A stretch of 64,000 nt of DNA, taken from contig NC_092580.1 in the NCBI RefSeq assembly GCF_037975245.1, positions 16,070,001 to 16,134,000 on the forward strand, written 5' to 3'. A program made the translations under genes and the position numbers. The stretch is from Apostichopus japonicus. Lineage: Eukaryota > Echinodermata > Holothuroidea > Aspidochirotida > Stichopodidae. The notes beneath the pieces were generated by a model. It was not told the DNA's origin and did not search any database. It saw only the letters and a program-made list of their open reading frames with translations. Of this stretch, positions 1 to 12,757 are shown piece by piece; the stretch's first letter is position 1, and each line of letters begins with the position of its first letter.

Positions 1-1340
1 TAAGATTTGGGTTATAAATTAGGAACCGGCTAGTATCACGTCGGGTGGGAGAGGGGGGACCTTCATTATTGCTGTTTTCTTCGAACACATGGTAGCCTAA
101 CACTAAACTAAGTCAATGGGAAATCTGCCTAACCGTCGGTTTGACAATTTTTTTTTATATCACACTTTGCGTAGGATTCGGGTAATAAATTAGGAACCGG
201 GTAGTATAGCGTCCGGCAGGTACCCGGATAACCCGTGCAAACACTAGGGGCTACTAGGTAGGGGAGACCCATTGAAGACGTTTGTACATGTTTTAGGAAT
301 AATCATGTACACACATTACTTCCACCATATGTCAAATTAAACATTATGTGTCAACTTACAAATAGTCAACAATAGGGGGACACATTCATGTTAAAGAAAG
401 GCATAAAGCTGAATGAAAGGAATATACATCATGAGCATGCCCCAACGTACAGTTAAGACAAAATTTGTCACTGGACCATCTTATTTCTGGGAATTAATAG
501 TTGAGGATGCTGAACATTAGCCTAGCTAGCTCTAACTGTGGCCCTACATGACATTTAAAAAAATACATATTCCATACTACACATACCTCACAATGTGCAT
601 AGATTTGTGTGTGTGTGGAGGGAGATAAGGCTACTAAATAGGAGAGACCCATTGAAGACATGTGAACATGTTTTAGGGACTGTCTTGTACACACATTGCT
701 TCCACCATCTTATGTCAAATTAAACATTTGGTGTCAACTTACACATAGGCAACATTAGGGGGACATGTTAAAGACATATACAGCTAAATGAACAGTACAG
801 TTAAGACAAAGTTTGTCATTGGACCATTTTATTTCAGGGAATTAATAGTTGAGGATGCTAAATATTAGGCTAGCTAGCTCTCACTGTAGCCTTACATGAC
901 CTTTGAAGACATATTCCATACTACATACCTCACAATGTGCAATGGACATGGATTTGTGTTTGTGGAGGGAGAGGGGGCTACTAGGAAGGAAAGACCCATT
1001 GAGGCCATGTAACATGTTTAAGTGATTGCCATGAACACATGTGGCTTTACCGTCTTACAGGCCCATCAAATTAAATATTTTGTGTCAACTTACTACACAT
1101 AGGCAACATTAGGGGGACATATTCATATGTTGAAGACATGCTATTAGCCACTGTGCCCCTGCTTATCTTGAACCCAGGTTCATCTTATTTCAAGGAATTT
1201 ATATTTGAGGGTGATAAACACTTGCCTAGCTCTCACTGTTTCCCTACATGACCTTTGGATACATATTCCATACTATTTACCTCACAGTGTCCAATGGGCA
1301 TATGAGTGGAGGGGAGGGGGGGGGGCTACTAAGTAGGATA
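1..1340. repeat. Tandem repeat, about 345-380 bp unit, four copies
   Basis: A unit containing 'ggctacta', a 'gacccattgaagac' segment, a 'cacacattgcttccacc' segment and 'ggggacat' recurs with anchors near 248, 630, 974 and 1323. Spacings are about 382, 344 and 349 bp. The copies differ by substitutions and small indels, so the array is not recent. The first 150 bp belong to a second family that reappears at 2.77-3.47 kb. No coding potential was recognised here. Confidence 0.75.
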
Positions 1341-2765
1341 GACCTGCATTGGAAACATATGTAACTAGGCTATATCAAAGTTCAAACACAAGCGTTAAAA
1401 TGCCTTACTGTAGAATTCAATTTTTTTATAGGTAAATATTATAAGTACTTGCTCAATGTTAAATGAATGGTGGTTATTACATTCAGCACACAGCCAAGTA
1501 CAGTAACACAGTTTGTCACCGGACCTGTACTGGGGTACACTTCAATCCAAACATCACAAAAGACATTTTTTGTACGTGTACACAGTTGTCAAACTCATTA
1601 TCAATCACTACATGATATATCAAACCTTTCTTACCTGTCAAGGTTTTGTGTGCTCGCTTCAGTGGATGACTACTGTCACAGGAGATTGTTTCAGATTCTG
1701 TAACATTTTACAACCTTCCTCATCTGGTGGAACTGAAAGATATGTACAAAAGATCATGAAGAATTTGTAGCTACAGAGTATACAGTTCATAAATATTTAA
1801 GAGTGAAACCGATCCATCAGTAAGCTAATTGGGCCTTACTTTACTACTGTAACATAAGCTAGGCATTTTGGACTAGTCACTGACCATAACTGTGTGCTAT
1901 GGTTCATCAAAGGTGGAAGCGATTCAAACGATCGTCAGCCAAATAAGCAGAATTTGTAGCCATTTGTTTATGTACCTGTAATATATTTGTCATATTTTCC
2001 AAGAGTATTTTTAACTCATAGAGACAGATATTTTGACTATTTATTTCTTCAATGTTGTTTACATTTTAGACTGTTGAACAGTGGCTTAATAAATTGGACA
2101 GATCATTAAATGTTAAATAAAATAAAATACTCTTTTTTTACGTGCTTAGGGCACTGTTATTAGACCTCCTAATCAAAGGTTTATTCTGTACTAATTTGGT
2201 TATATTAATTGTTGCTGTTGGATTAACAAAATCCTTTTGTGTTGATGATTTGTGTTTCAAGGGTTTTAAGTTTTGTTCTGCTTGAACCTTTTATTTATTT
2301 ACAAGTTTATTAAATAATTACTATACGTAATAATTTATGTTTAATGGTGTTGCTTCATAAACTATTTGTGTCGATAACCTAGATTATAAATGAAATTTTA
2401 TATTCTCCACTGACAGTGTTTTCATGTTCAAATATGTAGGTGTAATAATTTCTTTCTACTTTTGTTTCTTTCATTAACTTGTTCATATAGCTAACATCAC
2501 TACTTACATCGCACTGCCGCCAATGCTTATGTTTCTCTCCACATCTATTGCCATTGGATCAAACCATATGAATATCTATGACTATCTATTATGCAGGCCC
2601 ATGGTTAGCATTAGCTGCAAGAATGCGCGATTAGTTTAGAATAAAGCCATTTGTGATTATTATTTTTTAGTTATCCCATCTATAATCCATTTGAAACATC
2701 TTGTGAAATTCCTTGTCAGTCTTTCCTTGTATGAAAAAACAATTGAATAAATAATAACTGTGAGA
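1341..2765. other. AT-rich intergenic DNA, nothing recognised
   Basis: This stretch is AT-rich and carries only short open frames without family resemblance or codon structure. I see no repeat unit, RNA gene or splice-supported exon in it. Confidence 0.5.
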
Positions 2766-3460
2766 ATTATTTCAATTTCTTCCACATGGTAGCCTAACAC
2801 CACACTAAATCAATGGGGAATATTTAGCCTATACCACTGAATTTGTGAGGAAGTTATAAATATCCATGGTATTTTTTCATTATTGCTGTTAAATTCGACC
2901 ACATGGTTGCTTAACACCACACCAAGTCAATGAGGTAATCTAGCCTAGCCATCTGTTTATTAGCTAAAAATTGTGACGTAGTTATTAGATATCCATGGAA
3001 TACTTTAGTTATTGCTGTTATCTTCGACCACATGGTAGCCTGACACCACACTAAGTCAATGGGAAATCTGCCTAAAACCATCGGTTTGCACCAAAAAATT
3101 GTTTTAAAAAAAATCACAATTTGCGTAGGATTCGGGTAATAAATTAGGAACCGGGTAGTATCGCATAGGGTGGGTACCTTTGTTATTGCTGTTATCTTTG
3201 ACCACATGGTAGCCTATCTGATTTATGTTTTGTTTTTTGGGCACACCAATGGTTAGGCAGATTTCCCATTGACTTAGTGTGGTAAGAAGTACACCTCACT
3301 AAATCAATGGGAAATCTGCCTAAGCATCGGTGTGCACAAAAAACAAAACAAAAATCACACTTTGCATAAGATTCAGGTAATAAATTAGGAACCGGGTAAG
3401 TATCGCGTCGGCGGGTACCTGGATAACCTGTGCAAACACTTATTTTTACCCAACCTGCAG
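2766..3460. repeat. Degenerate tandem repeat, unit about 100-130 bp
   Basis: The phrase 'tattgctgtta..ttcgaccacatggt' followed by 'cctaacaccacac' and 'aatctgcctaa' recurs near 2783, 2882, 3010 and 3190, with an inverted piece near 3240-3290. A linked segment containing 'aataaattaggaaccgggtag' occurs near 3140 and 3385. Both pieces also occur at 1-230, so this is a dispersed and locally tandem family. Open frames across it merely follow the repeat. Confidence 0.65.
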
Positions 3461-3619
3461 TATGAGCCAGTGAAAACAAACGATAGATACATTCACTTTA
3501 GAAGTACTATGGTCTAGCTTGATCGCAAGAGCTAGAAAACTCTTATTCAGAAGTTTAGACTTCAAATAATTGGGTAGTTGTTATTTGCTTCTAAACACTA
3601 ATCGTTTATTATGTTATCT

Positions 3620-4105
3620 ACACTATTCAAGAGTAGAATGACACATTGACATATGAATTGGCCTATATGTCTATGTGTCCTTCTACTCTTGAATATGCAG
3701 ATCAGATTTGGGACCCATACAGTATCACGTCTCAGACCGAGATAAAAATAGAAATTATTCAAAGGAAGGCAGCACGTTTTGTAACTTTCCTTAGGCAATC
3801 CAGCGTCACTGAGACCTTAAAGACATGGGAATCCCTCACAGAAAGTATAGGAAAAGGGCCAGACTCATGCTTTTTCTATCAAATTATTAATGGCCTAATT
3901 GCAGTCCCAAACATGACTAATCCCATCTTGAAACTAGGGAGACGTGGCTGCTATACTCAGATTCCACATAATCATCGTGCTTTTCAATATAGTTTCTATC
4001 CTAGGACTATAAAAGAATGGAATACGCAATCCTTGGCCGATTAGGAGAGCCCTAGTCTTGAGGTGTTTAAAAGTAGATTGCCCACGCAATGTTTGTTAGT
4101 GTTAC
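3620..4105 (+). mobile_element. CR1/Jockey-like LINE fragment, 3' end of reverse transcriptase ORF
   Basis: The translation contains the usual C-terminal signature of CR1/Jockey-type polyproteins: 'LEYADQIWDPY', 'IQRKAARFV', 'SSVTETL..WESL', 'FYQIINGL', then 'YSFYPRTIKEWN' and, past an in-frame TAG, 'SLEVFKSRL'. The catalytic part of the reverse transcriptase is absent, so this is a 5'-truncated dead copy. The stop lies near 4042, where family members normally read through to the SLE..FK motif. Family identity is firm at superfamily level but not finer. Confidence 0.8.
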
Positions 4106-4199
4106 TAGCACTGCTGCCCTGCGTAACAACATCATAGTTGTGATACCCAAGAGAGGTTTTAACAAGTATAGTAAAGGCTTCATAACTGACGCACCCACG

Positions 4200-4763
4200 T
4201 AATTGACGCACCATCAATTATGACTAGCAACGATACAGCAGGCCACCTAAAATTTTTGCAGTCAAGCAGAAATACATATTTCATGAGTTTGAATCCATTT
4301 CAGCTATCTGTTGATCAAATTATGTTATTTTTTAAGCTTTTAACACCCTCCCCCTAGATTTGCACGTTTTTGGGGCATTCGGAAATCTTACACCTTAAAA
4401 ATAACCAACATTACCTTAGTATGATACCGCTACTCTCTGGGACCAGACCTGTCTGAGCTTAGAGGCTCATAGCATAGCATACAGCATTTAAAGTCAATGG
4501 ATATATACTAAGGCCTACACTACAGTTAGCTTATCATCGAATGTTTCACTAGGCCTATAGGGGTATGAAGGAACTTGACACAGCAGACATTTTGTGGCCA
4601 AATTCTGCTCAATTGTAGGCTACAGTGCATATGCACAGAACCTTAAATATTTTGAGATCATAACATTGCGGAGGAACTACACATATGAAAAACACATACA
4701 GTTGAGTGATTTGGATTTTTCCTTTATAGACATCGTTGATCACATTCTTAAGTGCGTCAATTA
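4200..4763. mobile_element. MITE-like element with 12-bp inverted ends (copy 1)
   Basis: The ends read TAATTGACGCAC and its reverse complement GTGCGTCAATTA. Most of the interior is matched, in reverse orientation, by a second copy at about 32.8-33.85 kb. Shared landmarks are 'gaccagacctgtctgagctt', 'acacagcagacattttgtgg' and 'cagttgagtgatttgga'. It encodes no protein. A TA duplication at the ends is possible but cannot be told from the TIR itself. Confidence 0.6.
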
Positions 4764-5337
4764 TGAGCCCACCATGCTACTTATCTGAAACAGAAATACA
4801 CTCTCTGTAGATTGGTGTGTGCTCACCGGCAAAAATCTGGCGACTGCCGAAAAGTGACTTCAGCAGAGAGCTGCCCATTGACGTTAACTCGAATTAGGCC
4901 AGTGTGATGTAATTCACATATATACCTTAGGTCTAGCCTAATTGTGAATAGTTTTATTGTACATCCACTATAGACTCTAGGGTGGAGGTTTGCGAAAAGT
5001 TCCCACTACTCACTAGTTCATGAGCTACTTATGGCCTAGGCTAGCCCTGACTAGCCTACGTTACGTATGGCTAAAGATTCGTAAGCCTAGGCCTAGGCCT
5101 ACTTTAATATCCCATAAATCAATCTTGTTATTATGTATTAGAAAGATTAAAATCACAAACCTTTAACTTTTAACGGTAACATAATTTAATTATCTAAGCC
5201 ACTGTCTTATATAATCTCTTTGTCCATTATATACGCTTTTGAATTTGATCGATAAGATGCAAGCGACTGTGCGCCGAATGGAATTTAGGTCCAGATGCGA
5301 TTTTTTTTCCTAAAGTGAACTGAGACGGACACTGAAG
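4764..5337. other. Intergenic DNA with an AGGCCTA-rich patch
   Basis: No gene is recognised. A cluster of the palindromic words CCTAGG and AGGCCT lies at about 5033-5103; the same words cluster at several other non-coding places in the window. Confidence 0.45.
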
Positions 5338-5823
5338 TTATTTCCTCGATTCTGATTGGCTGATCAAAACCGGAATGGTAGTCTGCGTTTATCAATGAAT
5401 CCGAGGTGATCCAGAGCATGGGCTGGAGTCCTTATTAGGTGGTAGGCCTATTTTTAATTATATATAGTCTATTTCTTTCTTCCCCAATTCGTTTTCTTTT
5501 TTCTTCCCATTTTTATTTTACATGATCATTTTGCAAATTTCATAATATTTAAAATCATCATTTTCAACTTTCACTTTTTTTATTTCCTCGATTCTGATTG
5601 GCTGATCAAAACCGGAATGGTAGTCTGCGTTTATCAATGAATCCGAAGTGATCCTTAGGGCATGGGCTGGAGTCCTTATTAGGTGGTAGGCCTATTTTTA
5701 ATTACATATATTTTATTTCTTTCTTCCCCAATTCGTTTTCTTTTTTCTTCCCATTTTTATTTTATATGATCATTTTGCAAATTTCATATTATTTAAAATC
5801 ATCATTTTTCAACTTTTACTTTT
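5338..5823. repeat. Direct tandem duplication, about 243 bp, two copies
   Basis: The segment beginning 'ttatttcctcgattctgatt' occurs at about 5338-5580 and again at 5581-5823 with only a few differences. Each copy includes 'CTGATTGGCTGATCA', which contains an inverted CCAAT box, and ends in pyrimidine-rich sequence. The high identity implies a fairly recent duplication. No coding frame is shared. Confidence 0.8.
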
Positions 5824-5966
5824 CCTAGTAGCATTGAAGACACGCCCCAAACCGCGTGCGGCCATCTGAAAAAAAGTGATCTTTCCGTTGCTTGCAAGTG
5901 GTGTTTTGTTCGTGCAAAAAATGCAGACAGTAATGAAACGTGATACCTTGTCATCTTTAGCTGGAC

Positions 5967-7048
5967 CAGGCGCGGCGGAACGGAAAAATTATTGGGGGGG
6001 CTAATGTGTGGAGACTATCTAAGCGGAGCGCCACCATCGGTTGGCGCGGAGCGTACAAGAAAATTTTGGGTTTTTTCAAACCCCCAGATGGCCGGAAACG
6101 GCACTTCCCGAGTGTTTTATGCTGCGAATACCTGGCCCTAAAATATGGGTCTCAAGCCTGCAATTTCTCAGATTGCACGTAAAGTCTGTAAAAACATTGT
6201 AATTTGTATATTCGATGGTGTTTTAAGAGAGTAGCTGTTACTCGTAGTGTACTCGCAAAGACGTTTTTGAGTGTAGTAAGGGCAGTGGCGGGGCTAGGGG
6301 TATTGGTCGGGGGGGCAAGAATGGTCTGTAGGGGCGCTTTCGACACTATCTAAGCGGAGCGCCACCACAGGTTGGCGCGGAGCGTACAGAAAATTTTTGA
6401 GTAAAGATACTCCCGAGATTGCAGGAAATGACCCTTTCCGGGGCCTTGCTAATTTGCAGATAAACGGAGAATAAATAGGTGTCGTCGCCAATTTGTCGGA
6501 AAATACACCGACAGAATATGACAAATGTCAATAGGTATATGAGAGCGCAATAAAATAGTCAAAAATCGCGAATAAGTAAAAAGTAGTGAAAAGCTGAAAA
6601 GGGCGCCAGCAGTCCATTTGAGTCCGTCAGGGGGGGGGCATCCGCCCCTGACTGTATATATGGACGCTCGATCCGCCACTAAGTAAGGGGATGTTGGAGA
6701 ACTGGCTGAAATGAGGCAAGTCATTGGCCTAAGACGAAGTTGTGTTACGCTTACCGGTACTCACACTCACTGCTTCCACTTTTCACGGGGCGTGAAGACG
6801 CGGTTGGGGTGACAATGTGGTCTATAGCCAAGGGACGGGCCGAGGGTCCCCCAGCAATTACTAAAATTATTACACCTATAGAGTATACGTGTGCATCGGA
6901 CAGATCGACAAGTATGCATTGAAAAATGGGCAGATGTACGTTTCGGAGCCTTGGTAAATATTGGGGGGGCTAATCAAGCATTTGCCCCCTCAACTTTTTT
7001 ATTGGGGGGGCTGAGCCCCCCCAAGCCCCCCCGGTTCCGCCGCCACTG
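5967..7048. mobile_element. hAT-like non-autonomous transposon with perfect 8-bp TSD
   Basis: The ends match as imperfect terminal inverted repeats: CAGGCGCGGCGGAAC on the left, and on the right the complement of CAGTGGCGGCGGAAC. The element is flanked by a perfect 8-bp duplication, AGCTGGAC, at 5959-5966 and 7049-7056. CAG...CTG ends plus an 8-bp duplication fit the hAT superfamily. No transposase remains. A second element (6283-6681) is nested inside it. The shared 43-bp dyad module lies at 6014-6059. Confidence 0.85.
6283..6681. mobile_element. Nested hAT-like element with perfect 8-bp TSD
   Basis: It starts CAGTGGCGGGGC and ends GATCCGCCACTA, so the outermost base has drifted. AGTAAGGG is duplicated exactly at 6275-6282 and 6682-6689. 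It sits inside the 5967-7048 element and therefore inserted later. It also carries the shared dyad module, at 6345-6390. It is non-coding. Confidence 0.8.
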
Positions 7049-7274
7049 AGCTGGACCTGAGATGTCCATCGCTGTACCTTTTGTATATTGTGCTGTGGGT
7101 ATAGACTGCAGCTGTATGTACTGACTGTACACTATAGTGTCTAATAACCGACGGTAGCAAGCTGTGTGTGTATTTTCTGGGATCGAAAGAGGTGTTTAAC
7201 ATTTCTGTTACGCATAGGCGTACGAGGCGGGAGGGGGGGGGGGCAGGGGGGGGGGGCAGACTGCCCCCCAAATT

Positions 7275-7417
7275 TCCAGAGGACAAGAAATTCGGGCAAA
7301 AGTCCTGAAAAATTCGGGCAGCCTAAAAGGAGAAAAAAAAAAATATATATATATATATATTTTTTAGGCTGCCCGAATCTTTTTCAGGACTTTTGCCCGA
7401 ATTTCTTGTCATCTGGA
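7275..7417. repeat. Long near-perfect inverted repeat (hairpin) with AT loop
   Basis: Two arms of about 55 bases run from 'tttccagaggacaagaaa' to 'gcagcctaaaa' and back again from 'ttttaggctgcccgaatc' to 'tttcttgtcatctgg'. A purine run and (AT)n lie between them. The mismatches are few. It is part of the transposon at 7213-8815. Confidence 0.85.
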
Positions 7418-7605
7418 ATATAAATATGCAGTAGCTTGCCCGAATCTTTTTCAAATTTTTGCCCGAAGATTCCATGATTTTCTTTATTCAGCATCATTAT
7501 GCCCGAATATTTCCGTGTAACACCACCGTAAGCGCAGTTCATCTGGGCTACCACGCTTTTTGCAAGATCAATTTTTTTTCTAACTAGTCAATTGTTTACC
7601 TGGAC

Positions 7606-8252
7606 CAAGGGCGGCGGAACCGGGGGCACAGGGTCACGTCCCCCCACCTTTCCTCAGATTAAAAATGTGCCTTTTTTCTATATAAAAATTGAGGTGCCTC
7701 AAGTTAGCAAGAGGCCAGGGAACCATAATGAACACTCGGGAAGGGCCGTTTCCGGCCATCTGCGGGGTTTGTAAAACCAAAAAAATTTATAGTACGCTCC
7801 GCGCCAACCGATGGTGGCGCTCCGCTCAGATAGTCGTGCATACAACTTTGCAAATCCTGGCTAAGCCCGTGACTTCTAATGAATTTCTGTGGGTCAAACT
7901 TAAAACTATTTCGAATGGGAAATTTGTTAAGATATTAACAAGAAAAAACCCAGTCTAATTCGGAAGATTCCTACATTAGCAACTAGCATGATTTCACCTC
8001 ATTTTGTCTCAAGAGAAAACTTAGTTCCTTGTTTCCCACTTTGCGTATTGGATATTGCAGTGCTAGTATGCATATTTTCCTTTAGGGGGGGGGGGGGGGG
8101 CGTTGATGGAGTGATGTGTATACACAAATAAGATAATACAATAAGAGTTATAAAGGGTACTAAATATAGGGCTGCATCAGTCCAATCGAATTTCTGCAAA
8201 GTGCCCTTTGATGTAGGTGCCCCCCAGATTAAAAGTGCTTCCGCCGCCCTTG
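7606..8252. mobile_element. hAT-like element, CAAGGGCGGCGG ends (copy 1)
   Basis: Ends CAAGGGCGGCGGAAC and the complement of CAAGGGCGGCGGAAG are flanked by ACCTGGAC (7598-7605) and ACCTGGAT (8253-8260), 7 of 8 identical. It is collinear over its whole length with the copy at 19766-20416, including an internal poly-G run and a minus-orientation dyad module at 7792-7834. It is non-coding. Confidence 0.85.
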
Positions 8253-8823
8253 ACCTGGATATCCCCAACATGAGTGTATATAGAAGGAACATTTTCTTTT
8301 TCATGGATGGTGGGGGGGGGGTGCCTACAAGCATAGAAGTACGGGTTTATCATATTCTTTGTTATATTTTATACTTTTTTGTGAGACAAATTGCAGTCTC
8401 ACCCGACCCAGCGACATTATCCCGCTTACGTGTAGTTGAACAATGTATGTTTTTCTGGAGGTAGCTGAGTACTGTGTTAAAATAATAAATAAGGTAACTA
8501 AATAGGAGCTTAAAAAATATACTGTCCCATTTTTCCCCTTCAAAGTGATGTTACCATTTTTTCTTCTTCTAATATACCAAATTTTTGGGGAAGTGTAAAT
8601 TTCTAAAACGTGAGATTATAAAAAAAGAATGTTTAGATGCAACTTGCAAGGCCTCAGAAGTGCCGTTTCCGGCAATCTGAGAGGCATTGTGTACCCAAAA
8701 TTTTCTTGTACGCTACGCGCCAACCGATGGTGGCGCTCCGCTTAGATAGTGTCACGGGAACTTTCGGGCACAAAAAGTTCTGCCCCCCAAACTGAAATGG
8801 TCCTGTACGCCTATGCTGTTATG

Positions 8824-11800
8824 CCTCATTCGAAACTAGGTCAAATTACCAGCATTAGACGTTTCTATTGCGTGAGTCTTCACACCCTTTAACTTTTATG
8901 ATCATTTTTATCTGTAGGACCTCATTATTAATCGCAGAGATACAATAGATCTCGTTTGATTTGCCATTAGCTGTACCCATATATCTTTTAATGAGTATCT
9001 GTGTTTCCATACGTATAGGTTATAATAAGGCAATATACAACTAGTTAACAAGTCAATTAGATGTATTGGTGCGGCAATTGCTTGTGGAAACACTTGCATC
9101 TTTGTTTCCTAGCATATACTGCACTTCTTGATTTATCATGGCATTTAATTTCTGTTTATTTATGTGGTTTTCTTTAATTATGCCATTCCGACTGGCTATA
9201 GTTTTATACAAATTTGTGTATTTCTTATATTGTGGGGGTATTGAAATTTCCGATTTTATGGAGCAATAAAGTTTTACTTACTTATATTCAGCAGTAACCA
9301 TGAAGAATAGGTTCACTTACAAAATCCATGTCACTCTGTCATCTGTTCCTTGCTCTTTAAAGGTTTGTAATTTCTGTCCCTTCAAGTGTTTCCTTTAAAG
9401 GAGTATTAATTAAATGTAATAGTCTTAATTAAGGAACAGAAGAACACAATGTTTTTACACTTCCTTACTTAGAAGAAGAAATCAAACATTTTCAGCATAT
9501 TTTTGTCAAATTTTGTCTTTCTGGAGATTGATTGGTCTTGTTTGTTCCCATTTAAGAAGCCAATACTAATTGTCTTTTCTAGAACAGTACTACTAACAAA
9601 AAATTTGGTCTAGTTGAGCAACAAAATGGGGGAAGGGGTATTTATATGTGGAAGCAATAATGGGGTTTGAGGGCTACTCCTTGACCCCTACATCATTGGA
9701 AAAAGATCATTCTGTTATAAACACAACACATAAAATGATGATGATAATAACAATGATTAAATCTAGAGAAAACTTGAATATATTTTCTGCGTCAGAAGTG
9801 ATGAATACATTGCATTAATTTATCAAAATGGCAAAATTAATCACACATTATTTCAGAAAAAAACAACAAATATTTTGCCACAATCACCAAAAGTGCCACA
9901 ATTTAAAAGTTCACAGAAAAACACAAAACTTGGAAAGGTCAAACATCAATCTTTGCTGCGATAACATGTCTTACACCTAACCAGGCTCATAGACAGGCCA
10001 GGGGAAAGATGGACCACCCCACCCCCCCACATGCATTTAAAATCATGACACAGAGATTTCACTGACCTGGGCTAGACATCCCAATGTTTAGGCTGTTACC
10101 TTGTGAACACAAACTTTATATGTTATCATTACTGAAGTCACAAGGCATGACATCGTTAGAAGGTTCATGGCCTTCCATAACTATCAGAACAAATTTATGC
10201 ATGTGTGGTACCCCTACAGGCAGCATTCTACCACCCCTCTCCAATCCCATGTCTGTTTCAGGGTCCTTCGATATGGTTTAATCTGAAAGAATCTGTCGAA
10301 CCTGTACTGTTAATATGTTATTTTTACATAAATCATTGACTAAAACTGCAACATTACATATGGTAATATCACTTTTGGAAGGCAAAGCTTAACATGGATG
10401 GATAAATTTACTAAATCTGCTACAAAATTATGGATGGTTGTATATCATAAGGAAAGGAAGAATAAATATTTTGGAAAGCATTTTTAATTGGAATGTAAAC
10501 ATTTTCATAAATTTCTGAGCATAAATATCAATAGCAAATCATAAATACCTCTTTTTATTAAATACGAAAGACTTCACTTTATCAACATGAAATATCTGCA
10601 TATTGCTGTAAAGGGAAGTCTTATTGTACATGGTTCATGTCACTTCAAATGAAACCTCACAGTGACTTGCACCACAAGAATAAAAAATATCTTTTTTTTT
10701 CACATTTTGAAGGATTTCTACTATTAGACTTTTTTTTATATTTATAGCACCAAGTGACCACCTTTGTAGATTTATCGTGGCAAAAGGCATTGACTATATT
10801 TAGTTTAAAAAAGTCCAATTTTTTTGTTCACTTCAGAAATAAAATAGATATATTGGCAAACTGTTTGATTTGTTTACTAAGAACAAAATTGACAGAGGAA
10901 CAAATAAACCGAGGAACAATCATTTGGAAATTTCTAGATTTATAGCACCTTTGCTGATGTCTGGTGGCAAAAAGCTATTTGCCATTGACTATATTTACTT
11001 TCAAATTAAGACCAATTTTTTTGTTTCAGTTCAGAAATAACAGATATATTTGAAAAACTGTTTGATACGTTTTTCTAAAAATAAATTTACAGAAGAACTC
11101 TCTCCAGTATTTTGAAAACAAATTTGGGCTTTCTCATGTTCAAAATTTGTTCCATTGCTGACAGCACTACATCATTGCATTAAAAGGTTCTAAAACGAGC
11201 ACCAGTCATTTGGGTTACATGGTATATTACACCAGCATTACATTAAAAGCAATGAGTGTCTTTTTTAAAAGAACGGAAAACTCAAGCCTCTAATGCTCTA
11301 TAAACAAGAACCAAGTCTTTACAGTATTTTTTTTAAGTTTAACATGCATCAATCTCTTCACAGAATATCACACACAGAACATAGCACTACAAGGCAGAGC
11401 AAATACTATGAGGTGTTGGCCAACTATGTTTGTGGTTCAACTCTTTTAAAATCAATATCGAGTTCTAATGTAAAGGCCTTTACTTTACCTGTACTTTTCA
11501 ATGAAAACAACCCAAAATGAGTATTTATTCAAGAGGTACTAAAAGCCGTAATTTTTAGATCTCCGAAACTTTGTGTCCTTCAAGAAACTTATTGCATTTC
11601 AGTTCGTTTTACAACCTTTCTAAAATGCATTTGACACACCATTCTGAAAATTGGATGCTGTAGTCGTCAATCACGGATAATGTTCTAATCATTACACCTT
11701 ACACCTTCTGTTATGACTTTACCTTCTCTCAAGAAACTTGTAGCACATTTGAAACATGAATTAAAAAAGAGTGCTGTATTTTAGATTGAATTGAAACTTT

Positions 11801-11879
11801 TTCAATCAAAAAAGAAAACAGTTTACAAATTTTTCAAACCTCATACAGGGTATTCTTTAGGGTTCCATTCAATTTATAA
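8824..11879. other. Intergenic AT-rich DNA, no gene recognised
   Basis: Both strands show only short, low-complexity frames. Related segments near 10745-10860 and 10940-11060 ('tttatagcac', 'gccattgactatattta', 'cagttcagaaata') suggest an old local duplication of about 190 bp. No RNA gene or transposon end was seen. Confidence 0.5.
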
Positions 11880-12255
11880 GGACCCTGTTTCTCCACTCCT
11901 TCCAAGTTCTAGCAATAGTCCAACAGTCAGGCAAAGGTTTTTAAGCACCCTGCTGATCAACTCCTTGAGAGTTATAGCAAATGTCCCACTGCCGAACTAA
12001 GGGTTGTAAGCACCCTGTTACCATCTCCTTGAGAATTTTAGCAAATGTCCCACTGCCGAACTAAGGATTGTTAGCACCCTGTTTGGCTTCTCCTTAAGGA
12101 CTCTCACTAACGCCCCACAGTCAGACGTAGGTTTGGAAGCACCCTGTTGTTGTTCAAATCCTTGTGAGTTTATAGCAAGGATCCCATAGTCAAGGTTAGG
12201 AAGCACCCTGTTCATCCAATCCGTAAGGGTTCCTTACTATGGCCCCACAGATTCA
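11880..12255. repeat. 65-bp minisatellite, about six units
   Basis: The phrase 'agcaccctg' recurs near 11944, 12009, 12073, 12138 and 12202, a spacing of 64-65 bp. Each unit also carries a 'ctccttgagagtt' block and a 'tcccactgccgaac' block. Units differ by about 10-25 percent. Because 65 is not a multiple of three, a conserved protein repeat is not expected. Confidence 0.8.
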
Positions 12256-12757
12256 AGTGATGATCCTAGGAATGGCTGTCTGTGGAAGTCTTGAGAGAGC
12301 CACATGGGCCAGAGAATCAGCAGATCTAATAAAAAAGCAATAAAGGATGAAATTTTATGAGTTCAAATGATCAGGCTTTAATTTAATATCCTTACAATTT
12401 AAAAGTGTGTTGTACCAAACCAATCAGAAGATGTACAGTAAACATTTACATTGGAAGGTTTCCTCCTTCAAAATATATACCTTTGTGGTACTTTTTCAAT
12501 AATTACATGTTCAATGTCACTGACCAACCTATACAAATCAATGGTTGGAATAGGCATTTGTGGTACAAGCCAATATTGGATCCGAAAAAGGGTAGCCAAG
12601 TGACTTTGCCTCTAAGACATTTTGTTCATGCCATTAACTTATAAAAAGATAATGGTGGGCAGGTAGGACAGCACACATTTATTAATCGGAATAGCACTAC
12701 CCTCAGCTTGACAACAGTACAGTTACCTATTACTTACAATATGTGGCATGTTACAAC

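Larger units (their letters stand above)
7213..8815. mobile_element. hAT-like element, CATAGGCGTAC ends, 7/8 TSD
   Basis: The left end is CATAGGCGTACGAGG and the right end is the complement of CATAGGCGTACAGG. The flanks CTGTTACG (7205-7212) and CTGTTATG (8816-8823) match at 7 of 8 bases. Inside are a near-perfect hairpin at 7275-7417 and a complete nested element at 7606-8252. The shared dyad module, in minus orientation, lies at 8708-8750. No transposase frame is recognisable. Confidence 0.7.
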
